From positions 1-30,989 of the forward strand of contig CAIYYO010000257.1 of NCBI GenBank assembly GCA_903930485.1: a stretch of DNA of 30,989 nucleotides, given 5' to 3'. This document shows positions 8,902 to 16,602 of this stretch, piece by piece. The stretch comes from Methanobacteriota archaeon (lineage in GTDB: Archaea; Altiarchaeota; Altiarchaeia; IMC4; QMZM01). The notes under the pieces were generated by a model that worked only from the letters and a program-made list of their open reading frames with translations, was not told where the DNA came from and did no database searches. Made by a program: the position numbers and the translations under genes. Position 1 is the first letter of the stretch. Each line of letters begins with the position of its first letter.

Positions 8902-9312
8902 TTATCGCTTCTTTATTTCTTCCTTAAGCCAAACTGACGCGGCATTCAGGTCCATCAGGTTCTTCACTTCGGATGGATCTTTTACGTCTATGTCGAACGC
9001 CCAGCCTTCTCCGTATGGGTCCTTGTTCATGATCGTCGGGTCGTCGTTGAGCTTCTCGTTCACGGCCTTGATCTTCCCGGAAAAGGGTGCGAATAGCTTG
9101 CCCACCCATTTGCCGGTCTCGACCGTGCCCACTTCAGCGTTCTGTACCACTTCGTCGCCTTCGTAAGGGAGTTCGACGTAGCTTATGTCTCCGGCCAGCT
9201 TCTGGGCGTAGTCTATCATTCCGACCCTTGCGACATTCCCTGAAAGCTTTGCCCACATGAATCCTTTCTGGTAATACAGCCCCTCGGGCATCTTGTATCC
9301 TTCGACGTCCAT
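8902..9312 (-). CDS. gcvH: Glycine cleavage system H protein, lipoyl carrier
   Basis: 136 residues, the usual GcvH length. The lipoyl domain shows VGTVETGKWVGKLFAPFSGK with the lipoylated lysine at residue 68, followed by the classic NEKLNDDPTIMNKDPYGEGW. GcvH shuttles the aminomethyl group in glycine cleavage and in several lineages is the platform on which lipoate is built. No gcvT, gcvP, gcvL or lipoyl synthase gene is in the window, so a stand-alone lipoyl-carrier role is possible. The gene ends 5 bp from the convergent ahcY stop. An AT-rich element (about 9339-9348) 27-36 bp upstream would suit a leaderless start. Confidence 0.93.
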   Translation of the reverse strand: MDVEGYKMPEGLYYQKGFMWAKLSGNVARVGMIDYAQKLAGDISYVELPYEGDEVVQNAEVGTVETGKWVGKLFAPFSGKIKAVNEKLNDDPTIMNKDPYGEGWAFDIDVKDPSEVKNLMDLNAASVWLKEEIKKR

Positions 9313-9353
9313 TTTGTCCGTTAAATTATAGCGTCAGGGAATTAAAAAGTAGA

Positions 9354-9386
9354 GAAAAAAGAAGAATATATAAAAAAAGAAAAAAG
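9354..9386 (-). terminator. Oligo-T terminator after DUF350-like gene
   Basis: Reading the minus strand away from the membrane-protein stop at 9401, three T-runs of 6 to 7 bases follow one another. Such multiple T-tracts are efficient archaeal terminators and separate this gene from gcvH. Confidence 0.45.
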
Positions 9387-9400
9387 GGTATAGACCGTAT

Positions 9401-9901
9401 CTAGATGGATACCCCTATGGCTCTTGCGATCCCTGAAACGCCTGCCTGGACCACGAAAGAGACAGCTATCAGGACGCCGGCCATCAGTACGGCTACTGCG
9501 ACGTTGCCCTTCTTCAGCTCCTCCATCTCGTCTATGTTCTTGGTTATCTTGTCAAGGACGTTTATCGCAATGTATATCGCGACCACTGCAAGGACTATTG
9601 CTACGATAAGCTGCACTACTCCGCCGATTATTGCGTTCATCGAAAAACCGGTGGTCAATGCCGAGGTCAATCCTATTACGCCTGCCTGTACGACGTTCGC
9701 TATGGAAAGTATTATGGCGGCCATAAGTATGCCTACCGCTACGTTTCCTTTCTTAAGCTCCTCTTCCTCGTTAATCCCTTTCGTGAATTTCCCGAACATG
9801 GACAGACCGATGTATATCGACGCTATAGCAAGCACCAGGCCCACTATGAGCTGCAACACGCCTATCCCTAATCCAATCGCCATTTGATTTACGTCAACCA
9901 T
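9401..9901 (-). CDS. Tandem DUF350-like membrane protein
   Basis: 166 residues from the ATG at 9901, chosen because GAGGTG (9911-9916 on the minus strand) sits 9 nt upstream as a clear Shine-Dalgarno; a GTG at 9913 overlaps that site. Four hydrophobic segments are visible (about 9-35, 53-80, 90-115, 132-163). The protein is a direct duplication: residues 16-75 and 96-155 align without gaps at an offset of exactly 80, about 57% identical by eye, each copy containing EELKKGNVAV and ending VVQAGV. The helix-polar loop-GN-helix layout resembles DUF350 (UPF0719), whose function is unknown. A TATA-like element lies at 9938-9946. Strong SD plus promoter plus T-tracts suggest an abundant monocistronic message. 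Confidence 0.72.
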   Translation of the reverse strand: MVDVNQMAIGLGIGVLQLIVGLVLAIASIYIGLSMFGKFTKGINEEEELKKGNVAVGILMAAIILSIANVVQAGVIGLTSALTTGFSMNAIIGGVVQLIVAIVLAVVAIYIAINVLDKITKNIDEMEELKKGNVAVAVLMAGVLIAVSFVVQAGVSGIARAIGVSI

Positions 9902-9937
9902 TTTTTTATTCACCTCAGAAAAAAATTTATGCTTAAA

Positions 9938-9946
9938 GATATAAGA
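9938..9946 (-). promoter_or_regulatory. TATA box for DUF350-like gene
   Basis: On the minus strand TCTTATATC, extended by TTTAAGC, lies 37 to 45 bp upstream of the ATG at 9901 and would place the start site near 9915-9920, close to the Shine-Dalgarno at 9911-9916. A short leader is inferred. Confidence 0.35.
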
Positions 9947-9972
9947 CTCGATTCTATAAAAAATCAGACCAA

Positions 9973-11079
9973 TCAGGTACCCCTCCGTATCCGCGAAAAA
10001 CGGGCAACGTCCAAGAGATGCCCGGGAGTAACATAGCCTAAAACGTTCCCGGCCTCCACCACGAGCACGAAATCCTTGGACAACAGGATGGGCAGCTTGT
10101 CCGATATGCTCGTCCCGGCGTCTACGACGTCTATCCTCCTCCGGGTGACCGAACCGACAAGGATCGTTGACGTATTTTCCCTGCGGACATCCCTCAAATC
10201 CTCGATATAAAGAACCCCAATGACCTTGCCTGTGGCATCGGTCACTGGATAATGACTCTGTTCCAGGGATGCAACGGTGCTAAAGAATTCGGCAAGGCTC
10301 ATGGACTCGTTAACATACCTCATCTCATGTATCGCGATGTCTTTGGGCGTCATCCCTTCAAGGGCGTGGCGTATCTTCAGCACCTGCAATTCCTGGCCTC
10401 CGGAGAAATAAAGGAAGACGCCTATGAGCATGGTTATCGGGTTGATCGCATATGAGCCGGTGATTAATCCCATCGCGCCGAGGCCTACCAGGAAAACGAT
10501 CACTGCAATGACCTTTCCGACCTGGACCGCAATCTGCGTGGCTTTTATGTAGTCCATCCGGAACGCCATCAGGGCCCTGAAGACCCGGCCGCCGTCCATG
10601 GGGAACCCGGGCAGGAGATTGAACAGCCCAAGGGTCAGGTTGACCCATACGAATCCGCTGAGGATGTATCCCGGGTCGAGGAAGTTTGCCTTCCCGGTCT
10701 CGAACAAGTTGAAGAACGTGTTGTAATCGGTCAGAATAAGGCTCGAGAGGCTCATGAAGGCGACTGCGGCACCCGCCATCACGAGGTTGGAGAAGGGCCC
10801 TGCGAATGATATCAGGAACTCCTTTTTCGGGTCTTCGGGTACGTCGATATTGGACAAGCCGCCGATGGGGGTCAAAAGGATGCTCGGAACCTTTATCTTG
10901 AATCTCATGGCTACGAGCGAATGGACTAGTTCGTGTATCAGGACGATGAAGAACACCATCAGCCACAGGTACAAAGTTGTTACGTCGAATAGCAGCAATA
11001 ATACCAGGAAGAAGAGGAAAGTTATGTGGAGCTCGATGGATATCCCGAATATCTTGAAGATCCTGTATGATGATGCCAT
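9973..11079 (-). CDS. M50 site-2-type membrane protease with CBS pair
   Basis: 368 residues. The N-terminal two thirds is a membrane metalloprotease with hydrophobic segments from residue 17 onward. The zinc motif HELVH is at 49-53 within a transmembrane helix, and NLLPGFPMDGGR (154-165) supplies the third zinc ligand, Asp162. The remaining ~130 residues are soluble and form two CBS repeats, beginning near MTPKDIAIHEMRYV and ending GYVTPGHLLDVARF, which usually bind adenine nucleotides or SAM and regulate the enzyme. This matches the archaeal S2P group represented by the Methanocaldococcus homologue of known structure. The substrate is unknown. The gene begins 21 bp after the stop of the acetolactate synthase small subunit, so the two may share a transcript without an obvious functional link. 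Confidence 0.9.
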   Translation of the reverse strand: MASSYRIFKIFGISIELHITFLFFLVLLLLFDVTTLYLWLMVFFIVLIHELVHSLVAMRFKIKVPSILLTPIGGLSNIDVPEDPKKEFLISFAGPFSNLVMAGAAVAFMSLSSLILTDYNTFFNLFETGKANFLDPGYILSGFVWVNLTLGLFNLLPGFPMDGGRVFRALMAFRMDYIKATQIAVQVGKVIAVIVFLVGLGAMGLITGSYAINPITMLIGVFLYFSGGQELQVLKIRHALEGMTPKDIAIHEMRYVNESMSLAEFFSTVASLEQSHYPVTDATGKVIGVLYIEDLRDVRRENTSTILVGSVTRRRIDVVDAGTSISDKLPILLSKDFVLVVEAGNVLGYVTPGHLLDVARFSRIRRGT

Positions 11080-11100
11080 TTTATTGTGTTGCTCTGGCGC

Positions 11101-11604
11101 TTAGCCTCTCTGCATGGCCGTTACGCCTGTACGGGCTATCTCTTTGACCCCGAACCCCTTCGTCAGGTCTATAAATGCGTCCACTTTATCCGGGTCTCCG
11201 GTTATCTCGACGGTCATCGAGTCGGGACTTACGTCCACTACCCTGCCCCTGAACACGTCCGCGTACTGCATCACCTGGCTCTTGGCCTTCTCGTCGCAGC
11301 AGTGCAATTTTACCAGGCAGAGCTCCCGGCAGATCGATTCGTCCTTGGACAAATCCGTGACTTTTATCACGTTTACGAGCTTGTTCATCTGCTTCTCTAT
11401 CTGTTCAAGGGTCTTGTCGTCGCCGGACGTTAGAATGGTCATTCTGGCTATGCCTGCGTTGTCCGTGGGCCCGACTGTTATGCTCTCGATATTGAACCTG
11501 CGCCTCGTGAACATGGAAGCCACTCTCTGGAGGACTCCGGGCTGGTGTTCCACTAGCGCCGTGAATATGTGCTGTCTCATCATTTTAGGGTCTTGCTTCC
11601 CCAT
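11101..11604 (-). CDS. ilvN: Acetolactate synthase regulatory (small) subunit
   Basis: 167 residues, the full length of the long-form small subunit. The N-terminal ACT domain starts at HIFTALVEHQPGVLQRVASMFTRR (split by me for brevity) and continues NIESITVGPTDNAGIARMTI, the binding region for feedback by branched-chain amino acids in the family. A second alpha/beta domain (about 90-165) has the usual RELCLVKL. The catalytic partner IlvB is not in this window, which is unusual because ilvB and ilvN are commonly adjacent. With the CimA-like gene it points to branched-chain amino acid synthesis. The first ATG at 11604 is used; the ATGs at codons 8 and 9 are alternatives. It is divergent from the aIF2-alpha gene. 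Confidence 0.92.
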   Translation of the reverse strand: MGKQDPKMMRQHIFTALVEHQPGVLQRVASMFTRRRFNIESITVGPTDNAGIARMTILTSGDDKTLEQIEKQMNKLVNVIKVTDLSKDESICRELCLVKLHCCDEKAKSQVMQYADVFRGRVVDVSPDSMTVEITGDPDKVDAFIDLTKGFGVKEIARTGVTAMQRG

Positions 11605-11686
11605 TTATTTGTTTCAGGGGTTAAGTATTAAAGCACTTAACATATTGCTTTGCTTTCATAAAAAACGGTCGACTGCAAGTTAAAAA

Positions 11687-12493
11687 ATGCCAGAAAAAGA
11701 CGGATACCCGATTGTGGGGGAATACATCATCGGAACTGTGAAGAACATCTTCAAGCAGGGCGCATTCATAACCCTTGACGAGTACGGGAACAAACAGGGC
11801 ATGCTCCCATTGTCGGAGATATCGCCTAAATGGGTCAGGAACATCCGCGACTACGTGCGGGAGGGACAGAAGGTCGTACTCGTAGTCCTCGGCGTCAACA
11901 GGGAAAGAGGACACATAGACCTTTCTCTCAGAAGGGTGACCGACGCCAAAAGAAAGGAGAAGCTGCAGCAGGTCAAACAAAAGCAGCGTTCCGAGAAGCT
12001 GTTCGAGATCCTTGCCAAAGAGCTCCAGGCCGCGCCCGAAGAAGTGAAAATGATCGTCGGCGGAAGCATCCTCAAGAAATATTCCAGTTATTATGAAGGC
12101 CTTGAAGCCATAGCCATCGATGAGAAAGCGGCGGACGACCTGGAACTGGAACCGAAATGGAAGAAGACCTTCATCGAACTGGTGCAGAAGAGCATCAAGC
12201 CCCCGTTCGTGTTCATCACCGGCTTTGTGGAATTCAGGAGTTATGAGCCCAATGGCGTCAACATAATAAAGGACGCGCTCAAGAAGATAGAGAACCAGAA
12301 AGTCGAAGAGCACTCGAAGATCGAGGTCGCCTACATCTCCCCTCCGCTGTACAGGATAAGGATCCAGGCACCGGACTACAAGGCTGCTGAAAGGATGCTC
12401 AAAGCCGCTTCGGACGAGGGCATCGAATACATGCACAAGAACAGCAGCATCGGAGAATTCCACAGAAAGATAGAGGAGATAAAGAAACAATGA
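11687..12493 (+). CDS. eif2a: Translation initiation factor aIF2 alpha subunit
   Basis: 268 residues, typical for archaeal aIF2-alpha, which joins beta and gamma subunits to deliver initiator tRNA to the small ribosomal subunit. The N-terminal S1 domain (about 10-86) shows GTVKNIFKQGAFITLDEYG, MLPLSEIS and GHIDLSLRRV. A helical middle domain follows, and the C-terminal alpha/beta domain contains YISPPLYRIRIQAPDYK, which contacts aIF2-gamma in known structures. The ATG of nop10 overlaps the stop codon in ATGA, indicating translational coupling, a conserved arrangement in archaea. The S27e and L44e genes that often precede it are absent; an ilvN gene is divergent instead. Confidence 0.95.
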   Translation: MPEKDGYPIVGEYIIGTVKNIFKQGAFITLDEYGNKQGMLPLSEISPKWVRNIRDYVREGQKVVLVVLGVNRERGHIDLSLRRVTDAKRKEKLQQVKQKQRSEKLFEILAKELQAAPEEVKMIVGGSILKKYSSYYEGLEAIAIDEKAADDLELEPKWKKTFIELVQKSIKPPFVFITGFVEFRSYEPNGVNIIKDALKKIENQKVEEHSKIEVAYISPPLYRIRIQAPDYKAAERMLKAASDEGIEYMHKNSSIGEFHRKIEEIKKQ

Positions 12494-12663
12494 GAATCCA
12501 TAAATGCCCCTGTTGCAACTTGTACACGCTTAAGGATGCCTGCCCTAAATGCAACTCTGTGACCCGCAAAGTCAGGCCTGCGAAATTCTCTCCCGAAGAC
12601 AAATACGGCAAATACAGGAGGATGATGAAGGAGGAGCAGGGTATTGGTTCTGTCGAAGAGTAA
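12490..12663 (+). CDS. nop10: H/ACA RNP component Nop10
   Basis: 57 residues, the length of archaeal Nop10. The ATG at 12490 overlaps the aIF2-alpha TGA. The zinc-ribbon half has Cys-x2-Cys twice (KCPCCNLYTLK and CPKCN), followed by the linear segment RPAKFSPEDKYGKYRR that lies along Cbf5 in H/ACA ribonucleoproteins. The complex guides pseudouridylation of rRNA. Being so short, this gene is easily missed by length cut-offs. thiC begins inside or just after its end. Confidence 0.95.
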   Translation: MRIHKCPCCNLYTLKDACPKCNSVTRKVRPAKFSPEDKYGKYRRMMKEEQGIGSVEE

Positions 12664-13888
12664 ACTCTTTTTTGATTATGCAGAAAAAATGCTTGACGAG
12701 ATAGCGCGCAGAGAAAACATTCCAAGGAACAGGCTTGAAAGGAATGTAAAAGACGGGTCGGTCGTCATCGTCAGAAACTCGGAACGCGATATAAAGCCCC
12801 TGGCCATCGGCTCCGGGACCCATGTCAAGGTCAACGCTAACATAGGAACCTCGCCTGAAGTCTCGGACCTTGGCCTCGAGCTCGAAAAGGCGAAAATAGC
12901 GGTGGAAAGCGGCGCAGACACATTGATGGACCTCTCCATCGGCGGAGACCTGGACGATATCAGGAAGAGGATCATCAAGGAAACTTCCGTACCGCTGGGC
13001 ACAGTACCGATATACCAGGCCTTCGTCGAGAAAAAGCTGGACATGTCTGCCGAGTCCATCCTGAAGGTCATAGAGAAACACTGCATGGACGGTGCGGATT
13101 TTCTGACTCTCCATTGCGGCATAACCCGCGAAATCGTCGAGAACCTCGGCAGCCGGCTTATCCCGATAACCAGCAGGGGCGGGAGCTTTCTCGCGGCATG
13201 GATGGTGAAGAACGGCGCGGAGAACCCCTTGTATACGCATTACGGAGAGATTCTCGAGATAGTTAAAGAATACGACGTCGCGATAAGCCTTGGAGACGCC
13301 CTGCGGCCCGCCTGCATACACGATGCCAGCGACGTTGCGCAGATGCAGGAATTGGTTAATCTTGGAAGGCTCACCCAAAAGGCACGGGAGGCGAAGGTCC
13401 CAGTTATAATAGAAGGCCCGGGCCACGTTCCCCTGGACCAGATAGAGTCGAACATGGTGCTCGAGAAAAAACTGTGCGACAACGCACCATTCTACGTACT
13501 GGGGCCCCTTGTAACGGATATCGGCCTCGGATACGACCACATAACCGGCGCCATCGGCGGGGCCGTGGCGGCGATGTACGGGGCAGACTTCTTATGCTAT
13601 GTCACGCCGTCGGAACACCTCGGACTCCCTGGAAAGCAAGACGTCAGGGACGGAGTGATGGCTTCGAGGATCGCGGCCCATGCGGCCGACATCGTAAGGC
13701 TTAGAGACACATCCAGGGACGACGAGCTCTCGAGGGCCCGGAAAGAGCTTGACTGGGATAAGATGTTCGCTCTCGCCCTGGACAAGGATGCGAGGAAAAC
13801 CCACGCTGATTTGTGCAACAAAAAAGAGTGTACGATGTGCGGGAAATACTGCGCCCTGAAGATTCTCAAGGAGTACCTTAAGGAGTAA
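12644..13888 (+). CDS. thiC: Phosphomethylpyrimidine synthase ThiC
   Basis: 414 residues if started at the TTG at 12644, which overlaps nop10 by 20 bp. The first in-frame ATG (12689) would give 399 residues and trims the helix that begins the family, so the longer form is preferred with moderate confidence. ThiC rearranges aminoimidazole ribonucleotide into the thiamine pyrimidine using SAM and a 4Fe-4S cluster. Seen: KVNANIGTS, GADTLMDLSIGGD, PLGTVPIYQA, LHCGITRE, SRGGSFLAAWM, SLGDALRPAC, EGPGHVPLDQIE, and C-terminal CTMCGKYC holding the cluster cysteines. The spacing here reads Cys-x2-Cys-x3-Cys, one residue shorter than the Cys-x2-Cys-x4-Cys of bacterial ThiC. No thiamine riboswitch is visible upstream, and no other thi gene is nearby. 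Confidence 0.93.
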   Translation: MVLSKSKLFFDYAEKMLDEIARRENIPRNRLERNVKDGSVVIVRNSERDIKPLAIGSGTHVKVNANIGTSPEVSDLGLELEKAKIAVESGADTLMDLSIGGDLDDIRKRIIKETSVPLGTVPIYQAFVEKKLDMSAESILKVIEKHCMDGADFLTLHCGITREIVENLGSRLIPITSRGGSFLAAWMVKNGAENPLYTHYGEILEIVKEYDVAISLGDALRPACIHDASDVAQMQELVNLGRLTQKAREAKVPVIIEGPGHVPLDQIESNMVLEKKLCDNAPFYVLGPLVTDIGLGYDHITGAIGGAVAAMYGADFLCYVTPSEHLGLPGKQDVRDGVMASRIAAHAADIVRLRDTSRDDELSRARKELDWDKMFALALDKDARKTHADLCNKKECTMCGKYCALKILKEYLKE

Positions 13889-13897
13889 CTATAAATA
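13888..13897 (+). promoter_or_regulatory. TATA box for marC-like gene
   Basis: ACTATAAATA overlaps the thiC stop and lies 32-41 bp upstream of the ATG at 13929, giving a start site near 13920 and almost no leader. Confidence 0.5.
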
Positions 13898-13928
13898 CCG
13901 CCGCAGACAAAATAGTTACCGGATAGAC

Positions 13929-14561
13929 ATGGACAACCTCACATTCTTCATACAATCGTTCGTTGCATTGTTCGTCATAATAGACGCCGTAGGCAACGTG
14001 CCCCTCTTCGTCACGCTCCTCGAGAGATTCGGAGAATCGGACCGCAAGCAGATAATCAGGAGAGCAGTCAGCATAGCCCTTCTGACATTACTCGGCGTTA
14101 CTCTAACAGGAAACTGGATTTTCTCCCTGCTGAGCATAAAGATGTATTCGTTCATGATAGCCGGCGGCATACTGCTCATGATAATCTCCATAGAAATGCT
14201 ATTCGGCAGGAAAAGCATGACCGAAACCTCCGAAGACATCGAGGAAAGAAAACACGACCTGACCGTGACGCCGCTGGCGATACCGCTCCTCACAGGCCCC
14301 GGAGCCCTGACGACGGGGATAGTCCTGTTCGACGCCGCGCAAGACACGGTCAAAAAACTCCTGCTGATAACGAGCATGGTCCTCGCATTCCTTGTCTCTT
14401 ACTGGATACTCTCCAAGTCAGACAGGATCTTCAAGGCTCTTGGAAAAACAGGCACGAAAGTGATCGTAAGGATAATGGGTTTGATGCTCCTGTCGCTCGC
14501 CGTCCAGTTCATAATAAACGGCGTATCGCAGGCCGCGATAGACCTGCAGTTTATCAAATGA
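13929..14561 (+). CDS. MarC/UPF0056-family membrane protein
   Basis: 210 residues with six predicted transmembrane segments and the MarC-family signature. The first helix has FVIIDAVGNVPLFVTLL, and the fourth region has the paired motif TPLAIPLLTGPGALTTGIVL, with prolines inside the membrane. The central cytoplasmic loop (about 95-115) is highly charged. The family was once linked to antibiotic resistance but has no established transport substrate. The gene has its own TATA box, is convergent with enolase with only 3 bp between stops, and shows no functional tie to thiC upstream. Confidence 0.9.
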   Translation: MDNLTFFIQSFVALFVIIDAVGNVPLFVTLLERFGESDRKQIIRRAVSIALLTLLGVTLTGNWIFSLLSIKMYSFMIAGGILLMIISIEMLFGRKSMTETSEDIEERKHDLTVTPLAIPLLTGPGALTTGIVLFDAAQDTVKKLLLITSMVLAFLVSYWILSKSDRIFKALGKTGTKVIVRIMGLMLLSLAVQFIINGVSQAAIDLQFIK

Positions 14562-14564
14562 TAG

Positions 14565-15860
14565 TCAGACGATCTTCGCGTATTTGGCCCTGCCGCCGAG
14601 CTCTTCCTCGATCCTCAGGAGCTGATTATACTTGCACGTCCTCTCGGACCTGCACGGCGCACCTGACTTGAGCTGCCCGGTTCCGAGGCCGACGACGAGA
14701 TCCGCTATGTAGGGATCTTCGGTCTCACCCGACCGATGGGACACCATCACATTCCAGCCGTTCCCGAGGGCCTTTTTTGCAGCATCAATGCTTTCGGTTA
14801 TGGAGCCTATCTGGTTTATCTTGAGGAGCAGCGTGTTGCATGCGCCCATGGAGGCGGCTTTCTCTATCCGGGCCACATTCGTCACAAGTAAGTCGTCTCC
14901 AACAACCTGGACCTTTTTCCCGTGCTCGGAAGTGAAATTTTTCCAAGAATCCCAATCGTCCTGTGAGAATATGTCTTCAAGCGAGATTATGGGATAATCT
15001 TTTATCATCGAAGCGTAGCGGTCGGCCAATTTATCAGGGGTCAATTCAACGCCTTCGAGCATGTAATTGCCTTCTTTCTTCGCCTTCCTGCCGTTCTTGT
15101 CCTGGCCGTAGAACTCCGATGCCGCAGCATCCATTCCCAGACGAACCGTTTTCTCATGGCCTGCTTTCTCGACCGCCTCCCAGATTAGTTCGAGCGGCTC
15201 CTCGGGCCGGGACAAAGGAGGAGCGAAGCCGCCTTCATCTCCTACGTTGATCGCGTCCTTGCCGTATTTCTCCTTGACGACGGACTTCAGGGTCTGGTAA
15301 ACCTCTGCGCCGATCTCCAACGCCTCGCGGAACGTCTTTGCGCCCGTGGGGAGAATCATGTACTCCTGTATGTCGAGTTTGTTGCCAGCATGTACTCCGC
15401 CGTTTATGACATTCATGGAAGGAACGGGCAATACGAACTTCTTGTTCCCGGACAGTCTGCCGACATATTCATACAGAGGCACTTTCATCTCCAAAGCGCC
15501 AGCTCTTGAAACCGCCATGCTGACGGAAAGGATCGCATTCGCCCCAAGGTTTGACTTGTTCTCAGTGCCGTCGAGGCCGAGCATGACGCTGTCAAGCCTC
15601 TTCTGTTCCCGGCAGTCCTCGCCGGCCAGCTTTTTCGCAATGACCTTGTTAACATTGCCGACGGCCTTGGAAACGCCCTTCCCGGAAAACCGTTTCCCTC
15701 CGTCCCGGAGCTCAAGCGCCTCATGGATGCCAGTGCTCGCGCCCGAAGGCACCATCGCCCTCGAAACCCCGGACCCTGTCGCGACCTCTGCCTCGACCGT
15801 CGGATTACCCCGGGAATCAAGGACCTCCCTCGCCTTGATGCCTTTGATCTTGTAAGCCAT
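14565..15860 (-). CDS. eno: Enolase
   Basis: 431 residues from the ATG at 15860. The frame stays open 22 codons further, but those overlap the upstream gene and MAYKIKGIKAREVLDSRGNP is the normal start. It interconverts 2-phosphoglycerate and phosphoenolpyruvate. Seen: EVLDSRGNPTVEAEV, SGASTGIHEALELRDG, GGVHAGNKLDIQEYMI, NVGDEGGFAPPL, the metal-binding SLEDIFSQDDW, VGDDLLVTN, LLKINQIGS with the active-site lysine, and SHRSGETEDPYIADLVVGL. It is 13 bp behind the Thr-rich membrane protein gene, so the two are probably one transcript. In archaea enolase is more often with ribosomal or RNA polymerase genes, so this neighbour is unusual. Confidence 0.96.
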   Translation of the reverse strand: MAYKIKGIKAREVLDSRGNPTVEAEVATGSGVSRAMVPSGASTGIHEALELRDGGKRFSGKGVSKAVGNVNKVIAKKLAGEDCREQKRLDSVMLGLDGTENKSNLGANAILSVSMAVSRAGALEMKVPLYEYVGRLSGNKKFVLPVPSMNVINGGVHAGNKLDIQEYMILPTGAKTFREALEIGAEVYQTLKSVVKEKYGKDAINVGDEGGFAPPLSRPEEPLELIWEAVEKAGHEKTVRLGMDAAASEFYGQDKNGRKAKKEGNYMLEGVELTPDKLADRYASMIKDYPIISLEDIFSQDDWDSWKNFTSEHGKKVQVVGDDLLVTNVARIEKAASMGACNTLLLKINQIGSITESIDAAKKALGNGWNVMVSHRSGETEDPYIADLVVGLGTGQLKSGAPCRSERTCKYNQLLRIEEELGGRAKYAKIV

Positions 15861-15873
15861 CTTTGAAAAAACC

Positions 15874-16602
15874 TTATTTCTCTTTATGCTTTTTCCGATG
15901 CTTCGGATGATCGTCCTTTGACACAAGCTCTGGCTTAGCCTTTTTGTTACGCCTCATCGCGAACAGGACGATCGCCAAAACCAGGATAACTATCGAGACG
16001 CCCATGACGATGGGATAGAAATTTCCAGCTGAGGGACAAGACTTGCACGGCCCGCCGCAGTCGATGCCTTCCTCTCCCTGGTTCTGAACCCCGTCGCTGC
16101 AGGTCGCCTCTATCGTGGTCGTAGTCGTGGACGACGTAGTTGTGGAAGATGTCGTAGTAGGCGGCTCCGTGGTCGTCGGCTCCTCCGTAGTCGTAGTCGC
16201 GGGCAGAGTCGTTGTTTCAGGAGTAGAACAAGCAACTGCCTTTACATAAGTCGCTTCGGTAAAATAATCCTGCCGGCTCATCTTAAGCTCGTAAGTGCCT
16301 GACGCATTAGGGAAGAACTGGATGTCTCCAGTATAAGTGGTCATCAGGCTTCCAACCTTGTCGTTGACGTAGTCGTTGAGGTAGTAAACCATTATCAGGA
16401 CGTGATCCAGAGGCCTCTTGATGTTCTTGTTAATGACTCTTATCGTGAAAGGCTCGCCGACGCAGGATACGTTGCTCTCGACCCCGTTTACGAGGCCGGT
16501 GATGTTCCAGGACATATGGCTCTTAGGCGGGGTCGCATCCGAATAAACCGCCGCGCTCCCTGCCAAAACAAAGGCCAATAAGACTATAAAAAACCTTTTC
16601 AT
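15874..16602 (-). CDS. Exported, Thr-rich, membrane-anchored surface protein
   Basis: 242 residues, no family recognised. Architecture: signal peptide (1-18, hydrophobic and ending AGSAA); an Ig-like beta domain (about 30-125) with sequons; a Thr-rich linker (128-163, mostly Thr with Pro, Glu, Ser) likely to be O-glycosylated; a Cys cluster CSDGVQNQGEEGIDCGGPC (168-186, Cys168, 182, 186, 189); a transmembrane helix (195-216); and a basic cytoplasmic tail rich in Lys and His. The C-DG-N-GE-DCGGPC-C pattern recurs in surface proteins of DPANN-type archaea just outside the C-terminal anchor. The protein is therefore probably displayed on the cell surface. enolase follows 13 bp downstream. Confidence 0.7.
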   Translation of the reverse strand: MKRFFIVLLAFVLAGSAAVYSDATPPKSHMSWNITGLVNGVESNVSCVGEPFTIRVINKNIKRPLDHVLIMVYYLNDYVNDKVGSLMTTYTGDIQFFPNASGTYELKMSRQDYFTEATYVKAVACSTPETTTLPATTTTEEPTTTEPPTTTSSTTTSSTTTTTIEATCSDGVQNQGEEGIDCGGPCKSCPSAGNFYPIVMGVSIVILVLAIVLFAMRRNKKAKPELVSKDDHPKHRKKHKEK

